Source of the DNA: Epiperipatus broadwayi
Taxonomy: Eukaryota; Onychophora; Udeonychophora; Euonychophora; Peripatidae
Direction: 5' to 3'
Assembly: GCA_028023455.1 (NCBI GenBank)
Contig: JAQFVV010000252.1
Span: forward strand, 1,145,349 to 1,209,348
DNA: 64,000 nt
Below are positions 24,976 to 40,078 of this stretch, one piece after another. The notes beneath the pieces were generated by a model, which saw only the letters and a program-made list of their open reading frames with translations, was not told the DNA's origin and searched no databases. The translations under genes and the position numbers were made by a program. Every line of letters begins with the position of its first letter. The stretch's first letter is position 1.

Positions 24976-25470
24976 TTCCTATGCATTTAATATTTACTGA
25001 TAGTTGATAGAAATAGTCCATTATATTATCACATTTAATAAACAATCATCACAAATCTTCAGGCAAATACTAGTATAATATTTTGTTTAATAAAATGTTT
25101 TAAGCCTAATTTAAGAGAATTCATAAAATATTTTTTAATTAAGCCATGAAATAAAAGTTATTAATTTGCAGTAAAAGAAAAATGTTAGGAAGTGAATCAT
25201 ATATTTTAAAAAAAAAAATCATCTATTAGAAAAATAATAATAATAATAAACAAAAATGTTCATGTAATGCTTATATGCACCCTGAAATAAATAAGTTACA
25301 ATGATGTTAAAAGATAATTATTTGGTAAAACATTAAATTTATGAATAAAGGACTTGAACATATAAAACGTTTTGCAAGTATCATTGTATTGTTTCAGAAA
25401 GCTTAAGATCTGTATAAAAACACTTCATTGTCCATTCTATTTAAAAATAAATAAAAGTTCCATTAGAATG

Positions 25471-27180
<1,710 letters not shown>

Positions 27181-27184
27181 TATA

Positions 27185-27590
27185 TCTTCATTATTTTCAA
27201 CTATTATCAATTAATGGTAGGGTGAAAGTCTCTCAAATTTAATCTATTTTCTCCAATTTTTAATTTCTCTTCCTATCATCATCCCAGCACACTTCCTTAT
27301 TTCATCCATTCACCTCACATATGCTCTTTTTCTATGTCTTTTACAATATCTTGGAATCTGATTTAAGATTTCAATTATCTATCTGTTATTATATCATCTA
27401 GCAGTGTGTCCAGCTAGCTCCATTTCAGTCTTTAAATTGTTTTAATGGTATCAATAATATTTGTTTGTTCTCTCATCCGTGTATTTTTGTTTTCAATCTC
27501 TTTTTGTTACTCATAACATGCATTTCTGTTAAGTATCCAAGTTCTCAGATTCATAAATAAGAACTGGTAAAATTATTCTGTATATGTTTT
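27185..27590 (-). mobile_element. LINE-A 3' end fragment
   Basis: The minus-strand sequence matches the last 400 bp of LINE-A. Landmarks are the reverse complements of ATTCCAAGAGATTGTAAAAG (near 27350), the MDEIRK region and YGSETW (near 27550), with the microsatellite-like tail at the low-coordinate end. 5' truncation is typical of LINE insertions. Confidence 0.75.
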
Positions 27591-27974
27591 AATTAGTAAT
27601 ACAACTTGAATCACGTTACATAAAGCAGAGAATATGTTAAAGTAATCTTGTTTATTTTCAAACTAAATACGTTAAAATACATTTTCGTTCATATATTCGC
27701 ATGTATGTTTGTGTGCGTGTTTGTAAACATATATTTTAATTAAAAATGTATTTTGAAACACATTACGCAAGTAGTTATTTTAATATAATAAAAATTAGAG
27801 AAGTCTGCACAGAAATTATGGCTTTGATAAATAGACAATATAAAATTCCTATGTCATATAATTATAAAGTTTAAATTCAAAAATGTATACTTTTAAAAAC
27901 TATATATATAATAAATTCATATTGGTATTTGTTTTTATCATTTTTTTTTAAAAAAGAATTTGATTAAATAATAC

Positions 27975-28060
27975 AAATATTAAACAGGCAAAATTCTCCA
28001 TACAGTAGTGCCATAAGAGATGGTGATCATGTGAGGTTTAGTGGTTTAAAACAAATATTA
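27975..28060 (-). mobile_element. FB1 foldback fragment
   Basis: Contains TCTCCATACAGTAGTGCCAT and GATGGTGATCATGTGA, both shared with FB1 copies. The second arm is missing. Confidence 0.5.
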
Positions 28061-29360
28061 TTTAACACTGGAAAAAATAAAATTGTCAAGATAAAATGCT
28101 TTTATAAAAATAAAAAAAAAGAAGATAAAAGTGTGTTTTCAGACAGTTTTTTTTCTCTTCAATTCTACAGTTCTAGAAGTTCTATCGCAATTATAGAGGA
28201 ATTAATATAAAAGTTTCACTCCAGAAATCGTATTTTTGAAACTGCCAGCCATTGGAAAATGATTAAAATCCAAAACTATCAAGATTGGGAATACTTTTTT
28301 ATATCTGCTATAAAATTTAGTAATACTGTGTTCAGTGTATTTAATACACATTACTGAAGGCAATCTTAGATTTGGACCATGTATTGATATTCAGACATAT
28401 AATCTTCAGAATTGAATTAAATATTATGCTGAAAGACTTTTGTAAGAAATCTAAAGAAACACTTATTGCCTTTACCCATCACTATAAATTAAGCTCTGAA
28501 TTGTAAATCTCTTTAAAACAAGTATTACTAAAGCCCTTGAATCAAATTATACAAACCTAGTGGTGGAAAAATAGTATATATGGCTATGCATACAAAATTT
28601 CAAGATTTTTTTTTCCTATATAATACTAATAGTGTGAGTTGCAAGTATGAGAATTAGGTCAGTTATATATAATTCTTACCAATATGACCTAGATTGATAA
28701 GAATTATATCATACAAAAAGATTAAGTAATTTTGATCAGAGTCATAATATGTCATTGAAATTTTTTTAAAAACCTTTATAATGATAATGTATTATTATTA
28801 ACACAATTACTGAGTAGAATATATTAATTGCATATATCACAATGGAAATATTTAATATGTAGGGTTATCCATTTATAATTACTTAATTAGAAAGCCCTTT
28901 ATCTGGAACAATAGCTAATAAAAGCCAACTGTCTTAGGCCAAGAGTTAAAATAAAACTATCAGACTGATTGCATTCAATAGCAGAATATATGCATATTAC
29001 AATACATATATCACAAATTCACAGTTTGAGTATGGTCACTCCAACTCCATTGAAAAGGATTTTAAAAAACTTCTCTAAAGATAAATTTGCCTTGACTATA
29101 CAAACAAATATGGGATCCCTATTTTTCTGTTTATTTGATATTTTTTGATGATGACTTTTAACTTCTGCAGAAATCTCTTCTTTTTGATACATTTCAGCAC
29201 TATGCTTAATTGAAGCTCTCCAACATATTCTATGCCTATTTTTTCCAAAGAAACAATCAATATATCCTTAAAATATAAATAGTCTTCTTCAATGAAACCT
29301 ATGCTCAAATTCAGCATAAACCACTCTTTTAGGAAATATTATATTGATCACTTATAGATT
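28060..29360. other. AT-rich spacer, no gene seen
   Basis: Includes a small inverted repeat near 28669-28716 (TATAATTCTTACCAA and TTGATAAGAATTATA). Otherwise nothing was recognised. Confidence 0.4.
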
Positions 29361-29364
29361 GTAA

Positions 29365-29525
29365 AAGACTTTTAAAAAGATCTAGAAAGAGACCACATAT
29401 GAATTGAATCGATAAAATAAGAGTGTTATGCTATGATGTGGAGAAGTGATGCTAGATATCAGAGAAGATGGATTGAACTTGGAGAAACCATCCTGCAATG
29501 GATCAATGATGATTGAAAATGATGG
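29365..29525 (+). mobile_element. LINE-A 3' terminal fragment
   Basis: About 160 bp matching the final segment of LINE-A. Landmarks are AGATCTAGAAAGAGACCACA, ATGATGTGGAGAAGTGATGC and CATCCTGCAATGGATCAATG, followed by a GATGATTGAAAATGATGG tail. Confidence 0.75.
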
Positions 29526-29789
29526 TATTGGTGATGGGTGATATTGTTTATTTGTTTCATATGTCCAGTAGGAAACATCCAAAAAGTTAAAACATATATT
29601 GATTGATCTTATGAGGTTGCATTTTATTTTTAAAACTTTATTAAGTATTCCTAAATAAAAAATTTCTAATGCATTTATACTGCAACAATAGAGAATTTAA
29701 ATCTCATTTCTATAGAATAAAGCAGATAAAATAATAACTGCTTATGCAATTAATTTAATTTCAAGAGTTATTTCATGATAAAAAGATTC

Positions 29790-30260
29790 TAACTTTTACT
29801 TTGTTAAAAAAACAGCATAATATTGGAGTCTATGTTGCATCTCTACATCAAAGTCTATCTTTCTACCTATAAAACTACCAAAGTACTTAAATTGTTTTAC
29901 ATTTTGAAATTGCTGAAGATTTTTCTTTTATAAACTTTCTGATAAAGAATCAAAGTTTTTTTTATATGATACATTTAAAACATCAAGTACATTCTATAGA
30001 TTGTCTTTTGTTCTAGAAAAAGTAACACAATCATCAATACACTTTAATCCAGAATCCAACAAGATGAAATTCTTGATTTTGCTTTCAATTGATTCAAATT
30101 AAAAATTCCACCATCAATCCTGTATGCATTTTGATTCCAGTTTTAATAAACTGTCTAAAACCAATTTCAAAAATCACTATCATAAAAATGGAAAATAATG
30201 TGAATCAAGTATACATTTTTATTTTTTTATATAATCATCATTTAGTTAACACACATGTGA
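29790..30260 (-). mobile_element. LINE-B reverse transcriptase fragment (copy 1)
   Basis: The minus-strand translation, across several frames, gives IDGGIFNLNQLKAKS, a degenerate DDCVTFSRTKDNL (at the catalytic FADD position) and QFKYFGSFIG followed by DFDVEMQHRLQ. This order matches a second, Jockey/CR1-group type of LINE, distinct from LINE-A. Strongly decayed. It forms the low-coordinate end of the duplicated unit at 30.1-31.4 kb. Confidence 0.65.
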
Positions 30261-32600
30261 ATGAAGTGGTTCAATATCCTAAATTGTCAATGCATAATTC
30301 CAAGAAAATAATATGCTATGTCATATATTAATATCTTTTATTGATGATTTGTTAATAAAAATTTTGTACTGCTATTTAATATTGTAGATAATTGGTAAAG
30401 TTTATTTGTAATAATGTTTTTATCTATAGTGCATATATCTATATATGTGCAATCATTAGTTATACGATCCTAATATCAATGGTTTGCTAATTAACTGGCT
30501 ACCATTACAATAAACTGCAGAATACTATAGTTATGTGGTTTCTCAGAGACAGCTTGTTTAAGAAACTGGAATGTGACAAAAATCAGGGCAATTCATGTGA
30601 GTTTTTGAGTCTTAAGGTTCTTTTGAGGAATATATATATAGTCAAAAAACATAAAGTATATGTTAGAAATATTAAAGCAGGGCCTTTTTTTTTTTCAATT
30701 TGTGTAAGAACTTAAAATTTTAACTACTCTATTGTTTTGGCAATATATAAGTTCAATTAAGCCTCCTTTCCCTTTTTTTTTTTTAAAAAGTAATATTTGC
30801 AAGAAAAAATATATAATTTATTTTCTTTTAAAATTATATAAATTATTCTGACATTAATGTTTGATTACAAAATTAATTATAAAACTCATATATTAATTAA
30901 ATGGAAAGAGGAAATATTTAAAACAAATTATTCTAGTCTAAATTCTTTAGTGATGTTATTAATTTTTTACAGATAGTCATTAAATGATGTGGCTTCAAAA
31001 AACATCTATTATTAATAAATCTGTGTAAAAATTGAATTTTATTGATAAAAATATTAAAAAGTTTTTCTCTTTTCTACCAAATCTGTAGGAACTGATCCAA
31101 AGATTTGTTACCTTGAAAAAGAAAACAGTATAATAAATAAGTGAATAAAATGAAATTTATTTGCTCAAAAAAGAATGACGTTTAAGAACTAAACAGGTTG
31201 AGTATGTCAGTGTCATTTCAATTTACATTTGAGAAATGACCAAGCTGAGATTTTTAAAAATAATCACAATAGAATAAAATAATTGTATACTAAATATATC
31301 CTGTGGTTAGTTGCTCAGAAGATAAAATGTTGTTTGAACACTAAAATGGCAGTGTTGCCAATGTGATCAAACCAATAACTAAGCTGAACTCTCAAGCTGT
31401 TATTTAAAAATTCCACCATCAAAATTGTATAATATGTTTATCCTCATTTTATTAAGCCATTTATAAACAGTTCCAAAATCCATTATCAGAATATGGAAAA
31501 CATGTCAGAGCAAATACACCTCCTTGTTTAACCCCTGTGCTTATTATTCATATTTATTTAATGCATGTGTTAATAAAGCTGATCAATATACCTAAATTAT
31601 CAATGGGTAATTCCAACATAATAATTTACTATAATATAACTTTTAATTAGTTGAATTAATATTTTTTACTGTTATTTAAAGCTTGTGAATATTCTTTATT
31701 TTTAGTAGGGTTTTCTATATGTAGTATGTATATCATATTTTTGATATGGGTCATCATTTATACACTCTTAATTCCTGAGACTTTGCTAGTCAACATGGGT
31801 ATGATAATTCAGCAAAGTAGAGAATATTGCAATTTCGTGCTGTTTTAAAGAGACTGTTCTTTTAAGAAACTGAATAATGACTCAAACCAATAACATTCTG
31901 GCCTCTGAGTCTTAGGATTTCTTTTGTTTTTTGTTTACATATATATATATTTTATGTTATAAATATTATAAACAATGTTCAGTGAAATTTCATATAGGAA
32001 TTCAAAATTTCTAGCTAAATCATTGCTTCCTGCAATACATATTTTCAAACAAACTTTTTTTTTAAAAAATGCATTATTTAAAAAAAAATTTTTTTTTTGA
32101 CTATTCATTTTCTTTGAAAATTATATATTTATTCTGACATGAATGTTCGATCATAATTTTAATTATAAAACCCATTTATCTCATGTTAATGAAAGAAGGA
32201 AATCTTTAAAACAAACTATTCTAGTCTTCAAATTATTTTAAAATGTTATTAAAATTTTATTGGTAATCATTAAATGATTTGAATTTAAAAAACATTCATT
32301 ATTATAAAATCTGTGTTTAGCCTTTGTAAAAAAAAAAATTAAAAGTTGTTCCTCTTCAAATAGATCCGTATGAACTAATCCAAGATTTGTTATTATAAAA
32401 AAATCGTATAATAAAGAAATAAATTGGAATTCATTTATTTCAAGACATAAATGACGTTTAAGCACTTAGCTGAGTGAGTAGCTAGTTCATTACAATAATC
32501 ACTATAGAGTAAAATAATTGTATACTAAATATATATCATGTGATCATCTCTGACAATCAAATGTTTGAACATCAAAATGACAGTATAAACACAACATGAT
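30100..32600. repeat. Diverged tandem duplication, unit about 1.3 kb
   Basis: Unit 1 (about 30100-31400) and unit 2 (about 31404-32600) align colinearly. AAAAATTCCACCATC occurs at 30101 and 31405, ATTCTGACAT at 30845 and 32132, AATTGTATACTAAATATAT at 31280 and 32516, and a diverged pair GTTTGAACACTAAAATGGCA / GTTTGAACATCAAAATGACA follows. Offsets vary from about 1240 to 1305 because of indels. Each unit starts with a LINE-B piece. Confidence 0.75.
31404..31650 (-). mobile_element. LINE-B reverse transcriptase fragment (copy 2)
   Basis: The minus strand shows TGVKQGGVFAL (RT motif B, canonical form GVKQGCVLSP) and then DGGIF, matching copy 1. Interrupted by stops and frameshifts. Confidence 0.6.
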
Positions 32601-32985
32601 TTAATTAAGAATTAAACAAACTAAACCGAACTCTAAGCTCAAACCCATCTAACTACTGCTAAACTGTGCAGGATAGTTGTATAATGATAAATGTAGTTTT
32701 AATATAGGAGATATTTTGCAAAGATAAAATAGAAGTGTAAAATATTATGATATATATAAGCATCATTGACAAAATTTTATAGAGAAAATAATAACATCAT
32801 AAAAAACATGTAGTCAAAAATTGTAGTTAAAGAGTTTATATATTCTGGGCAATAAAAACATTATTAATGTATAATTACATGTTGAAGTTATTATAAATTT
32901 ATATTTCCATTTAACGTGTTGAAATTTGAGGTAATTGTTTGAAAAATAAGAACTGATACAAGAATAATATAAACTACAGATCATA
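32600..32985. other. AT-rich spacer
   Basis: No recognisable feature. Confidence 0.4.
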
Positions 32986-32989
32986 ATTT

Positions 32990-34945
32990 TTTTCAACCAT
33001 TATCAGTCCCCTGTAAGATGAATGTCTCATCAAATTTAATTCATTTTCTCTGATCTTTAGTTTCTCTTCTTCACATCACTCTAGCACATTTCCTTATTTT
33101 ATTCATCCATCTCACATATATTCTCTTATATGTTTTTTACAATATCTTGGAATCTGGTTTAAGATATCAACTATCCATCTATTATTATCTCTTCCAGCAT
33201 TTTATGCCTAACTCCACTTCAGTCTATAATCAATGATATCAGTAGTAACTGTTTATTCTTTTATTCATTTATTTCATTTTCAATCTCTTCTTGTTACCTC
33301 TATCATACATCCTTCATATTTCATTGAGTGGTCTAAAGTATTTGTAAATTCATAAATAAGAACTTTATGACCAATCTATCTTTTCAAACAGAGACATATT
33401 TCCTTCTCATATTCATTTATTTCTATTAAGATTAGTTCATCCAAGTTTAATTTTATAATTGATTTTATTTATTACTTTTCTATTTGTATTAATAATTTGA
33501 CTAAGATATTTATAGTTGTTAATTTCTTTTAATTAATCATTATCAGTCTTTATTTTCTTCCTTTGAGAAAATCCATTAAAAATTATTTTAGTCTTTTTAG
33601 CATTTATCTTTAAATATACTTTTTTAATATTTTTTTTAATCCTTTTTTAATTTCATCTGATAACTTTGCAACATTGGCTAAAATTCTGAAGCATAATTAT
33701 ATCATCTTCAAAATCTAGATGTCTTAAATAATTTTCATTTACTTTTACTCTTTTATATCCACATTTTAATCCCCAAACTGCTTTTTGTAAAACTGCTGTA
33801 AAAATTTTGGAGATATGGAATCACTCTATTATACACACTTCTCAATGTTAATTTTCTTAACAGTATTATGCAATTTAATCATTGCTGTTGCATTTTTATA
33901 AATATTATTTACAATATGACAGTATCCTGGGTTTATATATTGATAAATGAATGCTTTAATCACTGAAGAAATCCTTATAGAATTTAAATGCCTTTTCAGA
34001 TATTACAAATCCAAAGCATAATGGCAACTCATATTCATTGGCTCTTTCTATAACTTCTCTCAATACTTGGATATGATGTACTATACTAAAACCAGTTTTA
34101 ATAGGTTAAAATTCAAAGTTTGGTATAGACAAATTATAGTTATCTTGATAGAAGTCTTGTATAGAATTGGTAAAATATTGATATATCTGAAATTTCTAAT
34201 ATCTTCTTTATTACTTTTTTAAATATTAATACTGCATTCTACCAATCATCTGCTACATCTTTACTATTTACACATTTGGTATATAACTTTGCCATTTTTC
34301 ATCTGCTTCTTTTAAGATAATTATAAATTCTGTCATTACCTGGAACTTTCTGAAATATCTACATTTGGTATCTACATAGTTGAATAACTAATTTTGCCAC
34401 TCTTTCTGATATGTCATCAATCTCCATAATGTTAATCTTTGATTCTTCATACATAATGAATCTTATTTCACTTGTGCTTCCAATGTTTATGTCTTACAGT
34501 ACATATCCACTTTTTAAATCAATTCTCTTTTCATCTTTTCTACTAACTTTATACCAATTAGATAATTTTTCTAATGTTTGCAATCTACTTTCAATCTGCA
34601 GTTGTATGTACCTAGATAAAAGATCATCAACAAAAGGAGCCTGGGTCCATAATCAGGAGATGTATAGCACCCTCCCCCCACATCTTCAGCCACCAATTTC
34701 TGCCTTGGCTAGAAGTTCCTGGGAATAAGAGCCATGATTTACTTTTATCTGTCTTGATCATGAACATCTGTCTTTATAAAGAGTTTTTTGATACACACAC
34801 ATTTTTTCTGCCTTCAAGAATACCCAACTGATATTTCAGATAAGAGCTATCAAGCAATTGAGAAAGAAAGGCATGGTATTCCTTGATCTTAAACTCAGAG
34901 GTAAAAAGCCAATAAGCTTACCACACTAGCCAATGTGTGCTGGTT
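32990..34945 (-). mobile_element. LINE-A copy with internal deletion
   Basis: Runs on the minus strand from the 5' untranslated region (reverse of GAGTTTAAGATCAAG at about 34900, and the CAATGTGTGCTGG region at 34930) to the 3' end near 32990. Landmarks: CCTGGGTCCATAATCAGG (34641) equals LINE-A 10423. The reading passes from LINE-A about 10757 directly to about 11830 at 34341-34353, so most of the endonuclease is lost. The RT part is present but decayed. Confidence 0.8.
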
Positions 34946-34949
34946 ACAA

Positions 34950-37415
34950 ATCATCCAACAAACATCTCACTTTAAAAAAATTCTTTTGCCAAAATTACAA
35001 AGTATTGTTTTGATTTGTTGTTTTAATTACTGCTATACAAAAATTTTGTCCCGTTATAAATATAAGGAAATTGTTTATCTTAATATATTATGCTTGTTAT
35101 TAAGAAAATAAATTTTGTAATGTAAATAATAAATTTCAATTAAATAAACAAATTTTGTGATTAAAATGAAAAAATCAAGGAACTATGTGCCTTCTACTAA
35201 GAAATTATTTAATTTTATATTAATTAATTAATAATAAATGTGAGGCAAAATCTCCCAGAAATAGTATTTGTATAATAGCAGGATGAAAATAATACAGATT
35301 GAATAGATAAGGATTTACCTATCTCCATGATTATTTCTTTGTATTAAGCAAATTTTTATTAAAATGTTTGAATATTTTTATCAAATTTAAAAATTATTTA
35401 TTTACAAAATAAGTTTACGTTTTAAATTTATTTGTAATATCTTTCTATATAATAAAAATACTTTCAGGATTTTGAGATGATTCATTAGCTGGCTTCCCAA
35501 CATTTTTCAATGGTAACGTGATTGCAAATTATTGAATAAATACTTTAATACTTATTAAATAAAAATTATGCTTAAAGTGTGTTAAATAAATATGTTAGAA
35601 GAAATATAAAGAAAATAATCATTTAAAAAAATAATACAAAATAATAAAATTAATGATTGTTTAAATTTCTATGCAGTTTGCTTTTATAATGAAGGAAAAA
35701 AATTTGCTTTTAACTTTATTTTTACAAAAAATTTAAAAAATCATTAATCCAAATAATCCCTGAAGGCAGGGGTTTATGATTAACAGTAGTCTATTTATGA
35801 TAAAAACAGTATTAAAAAAGATTTTCAAATCTGCTAAATAAGTCAAATAGTTAGTCTAAATTGTAAAATAAATTCTCAGATGATGAATTAAAATCAATAG
35901 ATAAATAAATAAAAGGAAATGAGAAACAAAAAGCCATTTAGTGGTTAATGAGAAATTTAAAATTTCAGGTCTTATTTCTGTAAAAAAAAAAAAAAAAAGC
36001 TCCATTTGCATGGATTAGAATCTTTTTATGCAATTGGATACCTTTAGTCACCTTACAAGCCACAATTTTTGTGAAATGTATACATAGTGAGAGGACAAGT
36101 TTGACACCAGCCACTTCCGATAAATACAGTAATAATCAACACTAATCATTTATTAAACTACAGATTGCCTCTATCCCAAATATAAATTCTTCCTAAAAAT
36201 ATTGAAGGTTTATAAAAACTAGTTCCTGCTTTGTTGAGAAAATGGCATAATGGAGAATTTATATGAGTGGTATATTGGAGAAATATTGGGTTACCAATAT
36301 AGTCAGTAGAGATTTGGATGTTTGATACTCTTAGCTTACCTGGTGAAAGAACATTGTTCACAAAATACACATGTAATGAGAAAGGATGGTTCAAGTTTTT
36401 GCAAAGATGTATAGTTGCAATATAATGGAATTAAGATAAAGAATGCATTGGTAAAAAAACAAAGTCTTATTGCCTTTACTATATATTTCAAATGCAATAA
36501 TGTGTTATTAAATGTATGAGTGTTAACCAATCAATAAACATTCATTTTCTATCAACACACTTTTTTAAAAAATAATATCTTGCAACAATCCGACAGTATA
36601 AAAACCATCAGACCCCTTTCTCTTATCATATGTATTCCACATGATCATCAACTGATCCTGATCTTGGAATATTTGGATAGGGCAGCATTGAATAATGATT
36701 TATTAAGCACTACCATCTGTCATGTAGTGATTTCTAAAGCTTATACTAAATGGCATAAGAGTAGGAAGAATAACAAAATATGTACTTCAAGAAAAAATTC
36801 ATCAGATGACGGTCAATTGTTTTAATTTTTTTTTTACCATAGTATCTATTGAAAAAGATTCTTCAGAGGCACCAAACCTATTCTTCTGAATATTATCCTA
36901 ACATACATTTTACATACATAAACTGCTTATATATGTATACACAATGACTATGTGAAGGGTAGTCACCTATTGACACATAAGTCCTCATTGTTTATATATT
37001 GAAGAGATAAATGTATGTGCGTGTTAATATTTTTACTTCTATTGTTTGCTAATATTATTTTACATTTAATGATTACAATAAGTGAGGTATAATGCTAACA
37101 TTTTTTTTACTTTTTTTTTTGTAATAACAATTATAAAATTTCATTAATCAAATATAACAATAAAAACAACAACAGCAACAATCATATAATATTATTTTAG
37201 TTAACTTAAGTGTATTTTATCTTGAATGTTGCATCTAATTAATATTAATTTATTTAAGAAATTCAACGAGAATGGAAAAACTATTATTTTTAAAATAAAA
37301 GTTTTTGCTGTCAAAACAATTTGATTTAAATAAAAAAATATTATTAATTTGTTTTATCATTTTTCACAAAAATTAAAAAATGGACTATCAATAGTTTATA
37401 TTCTTGTTTACTCCT
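34950..37415. other. AT-rich spacer, no gene seen
   Basis: Several short open frames (36158-36825) lack motifs, splice context or composition bias. A GC-richer block at 36580-36800 is unexplained. Confidence 0.4.
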
Positions 37416-37417
37416 AA

Positions 37418-38435
37418 TATCATCGTCATCATTTTCAATTATTATCGATCGGATGAAAGTATTTTCAAGTTTAATATAATTTCTTTGATGTCTTTTCTTT
37501 CTTCTCAACAGAACACCAACAAATACTTTTACTTCATCCATCCATTTCACATGTAGTATCTTTCTAGGTCTTTTAAACTTTTGGAATTCAATTTAAAACT
37601 TCAATTGTCTATTTATTATAATATCTTCTAGAAATATATCTAGTCCAGTTCCATATCACTCCCTTAATTTTTTTCAATGATATTATTGATATCTGTTTGT
37701 TTATTCTCCCAACTATCTTGTTTTAGATTCCTTCTTATTATCCTCAACATACATCTCTTCCTACTTCATTGAATGATTTAAAGTCTATGTATTGCTCTTT
37801 TATTAAGCACATTTTAGATCCATAAATAAGAATTGGAACAAAAATAATAATCTTTCTTTTTAAAAAGAAGGCACATTTCATTTTAATACTAAACTATTTT
37901 TAACAAAATCACCCCATCCAAATTAATTCTATGTTTAATTTCATTCATTATGTTTGCATTTATATTACTAGTATGATCAGGGTATTTTAATTGTTAACTT
38001 CTTCTAATTCATCATTATCAATCTTCACTTTGTTTTTGTTTTTTTTATAAAATCCATTGAATATTACTTTAGACTTTGTAGTATTTATTTTTAGTTTTAT
38101 TCTCTTTCTTTCATTTGATAACTCATAACATTTTTTAAAATGTTGAAACATTATTTATAAAGACAACCAAATCATCTATAAAACTTAGATGATTTAAATA
38201 AATGACTGTAAAAGATTTTCAAACCTTCTCCAAAATATTTTTTTGCAGTCTAATCAGTGCTGTTAAGTTTTAATAAAATTGTTTCAGAAAATGACAATAT
38301 TTGAACTTTTATCTTGATGATCCAAAGCTTTAATCATCATGAAAATGCTTATAAATATCTCTTCATAATGTACAAATTAAAACCATAATGATAACTTCCC
38401 TTTATTGAACTTTCTATAACTTCTCTCGATATATG
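37418..38435 (-). mobile_element. LINE-A copy, 3' half (interrupted)
   Basis: From a CATCGTCATCATTTTCAATT tail (minus-strand GATGATGACGATG) through the C-terminal and RT regions to about 38430 (minus strand: AGAGAAGTTATAGAAAGTTC, equal to LINE-A near 12160). Decayed. It abuts a GC-richer insertion. Confidence 0.75.
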
Positions 38436-38925
38436 AATATAGCTATGTACATCCACTCGAATACTACATTCGGGGGTAAGGTGGTCAGACCAACAGAAAT
38501 AAAAGCAATTCTTATTCAAGGTTTTATGACTAAATAGTGCCTTAAATTGCCACAAGTTAATAATATTAAAGATTTACTAACAAGCTTAATATATTTACAG
38601 TTTATACATATTACTTATGAATGCTAACGAGGCATACATAAATTATAATAAGGCCGATATGGCCTATACAATCCCTAAGTCTACTTTGGTACCTTCTCTA
38701 GTGGAATTCACTGGGTTACTCTGTGGTCCTCATTACACTTGGTTACAATTATCTTCTCTAACATGAGTAGCTCTCACAATGCAAGTGTATGTAAAAAGAT
38801 CTCGATTTTCCTTATCTTAGAGTTTTTATATATTTTCAGGGAATGTGGAATGTTCTAGAGTATAACTAATTATAATTGTTCTTTATCTTTTAATTAATCA
38901 CTTTCCAATCTGGTAACACTTATCA
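38436..38925 (-). mobile_element. Possible solo LTR nested beside LINE-A
   Basis: A GC-richer block. On the minus strand it begins TGTTACCAGATTGG, has a TATA-like AATATATAAAAACTC about 100 bp in, and ends near GAGTGGATGTACA. It has no internal coding sequence. The form TG...CA with a promoter-like motif suits a solo LTR, but no partner LTR, primer site or target duplication was verified. Confidence 0.35.
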
Positions 38926-39035
38926 TTTATTTCATCTTTAATTATGCTATTTTTTGAATTCTAAATATGCACATATTAATCCGGTAATGCTTATTATTTA
39001 TTGTTTCTTTAATTATGCTATTTCTTTGAGTTCAT
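38910..39035. repeat. About 70-bp imperfect tandem pair
   Basis: CTGGTAACACTTATCATTTATTTC...TAATTATGCTAT (38911-38965) is repeated as CCGGTAATGCTTATTATTTATTG...TAATTATGCTAT (38981-39035). Confidence 0.75.
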
Positions 39036-39039
39036 TTAC

Positions 39040-39265
39040 TTTATGACTTCAACTGTCCATTTATTGTCATCTTTTTAATAACATGTCTAATCTCCTCTAC
39101 TTCTACCCCTTAATTTTTTCAATAATGTCACTGATACATAATTTTTCTCAGCTATGTATTTTATTTTTGATTTTTCTTGTTACTTACTCCTAGCATACAT
39201 CTTACTATATTTTATTGTGCAATCTAAAATCTAGATATTGTTTTCTATTACCTATATAAAACTTA
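39040..39265 (-). mobile_element. LINE-A fragment, second piece or second copy
   Basis: The minus-strand sequence matches LINE-A about 12880-13110 (GACTTCAACTGTCCATTTAT; GCATACATCTTACTA). This stretch overlaps the part already covered by 37418-38435, so it is a separate copy or a duplication and not a simple continuation. Confidence 0.6.
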
Positions 39266-39269
39266 CATG

Positions 39270-40030
39270 CAAAAATTTGTAAAACTTATTGCTTATTGCC
39301 CATTTTCCCCCAAATATGTAGGCAATTTTTATCTATAGATCAATAACTCACATAAGTACTATTGTTATCATTAGATCACATGGCTTCAATTTGCATTACC
39401 AGTTTTAAATTGTTGTTGTCTTTGTTACATCATAGCTGAAAATATCAAGCTTATTACATTGTTTTTTTTTTACAGTTTACTGTATAATTTAAACAATTTT
39501 AACAAGCTCACAAATAATACAATAGCATAATATAAATCTATTCATAAAACAATAAAATCTGAAAGCAGCAAAATGATAGTTCACAAGAAAGATCCCTACA
39601 GAATCACTTAAATAAACTTGCAAATATTATTTTTGGGAGATCTGACTTATGAATTATTATAGTAACATTTTTGAACATGATCGTTCTGTGAATACGTTTA
39701 TTTTAATGCGTGTGTGTATGTGTGTCTGTGAATATATATATATGTTTATATCATTTTTTAATTTAGTTAATGAAAAAAAAAAAATTATGTGAATGAAAAA
39801 TAAATTATCCATTGATATGTTATTCTTGAAATCTATGTAAAAGAATTTTAACTTAGAAATGGTGATTATCTTTTCTATTTAAATCATGTTCTCAAAGTGT
39901 ACAAGATTCATATGTAAAAAACATGGCAAAAACATATGATTAAAAGTATTTTTTTTTAAATAAAAAAAGTTTTTTTTCTTTTAAATATTAATTTATAGTT
40001 GTAAATATAAATGATTGTAAGCCAATAAAC
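39270..40030. other. AT-rich spacer
   Basis: Contains (TG)n/(TA)n near 39708-39745. No gene seen. Confidence 0.4.
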
Positions 40031-40078
40031 ATCACATAATCACCATTTCCTATGCTTGCTTATAACTATTATTAAAAT

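Noticed and set aside
36580-36825. 81-aa open frame
   Set aside because: Composition and lack of motif fit chance; no homologous domain or neighbouring exon recognised.
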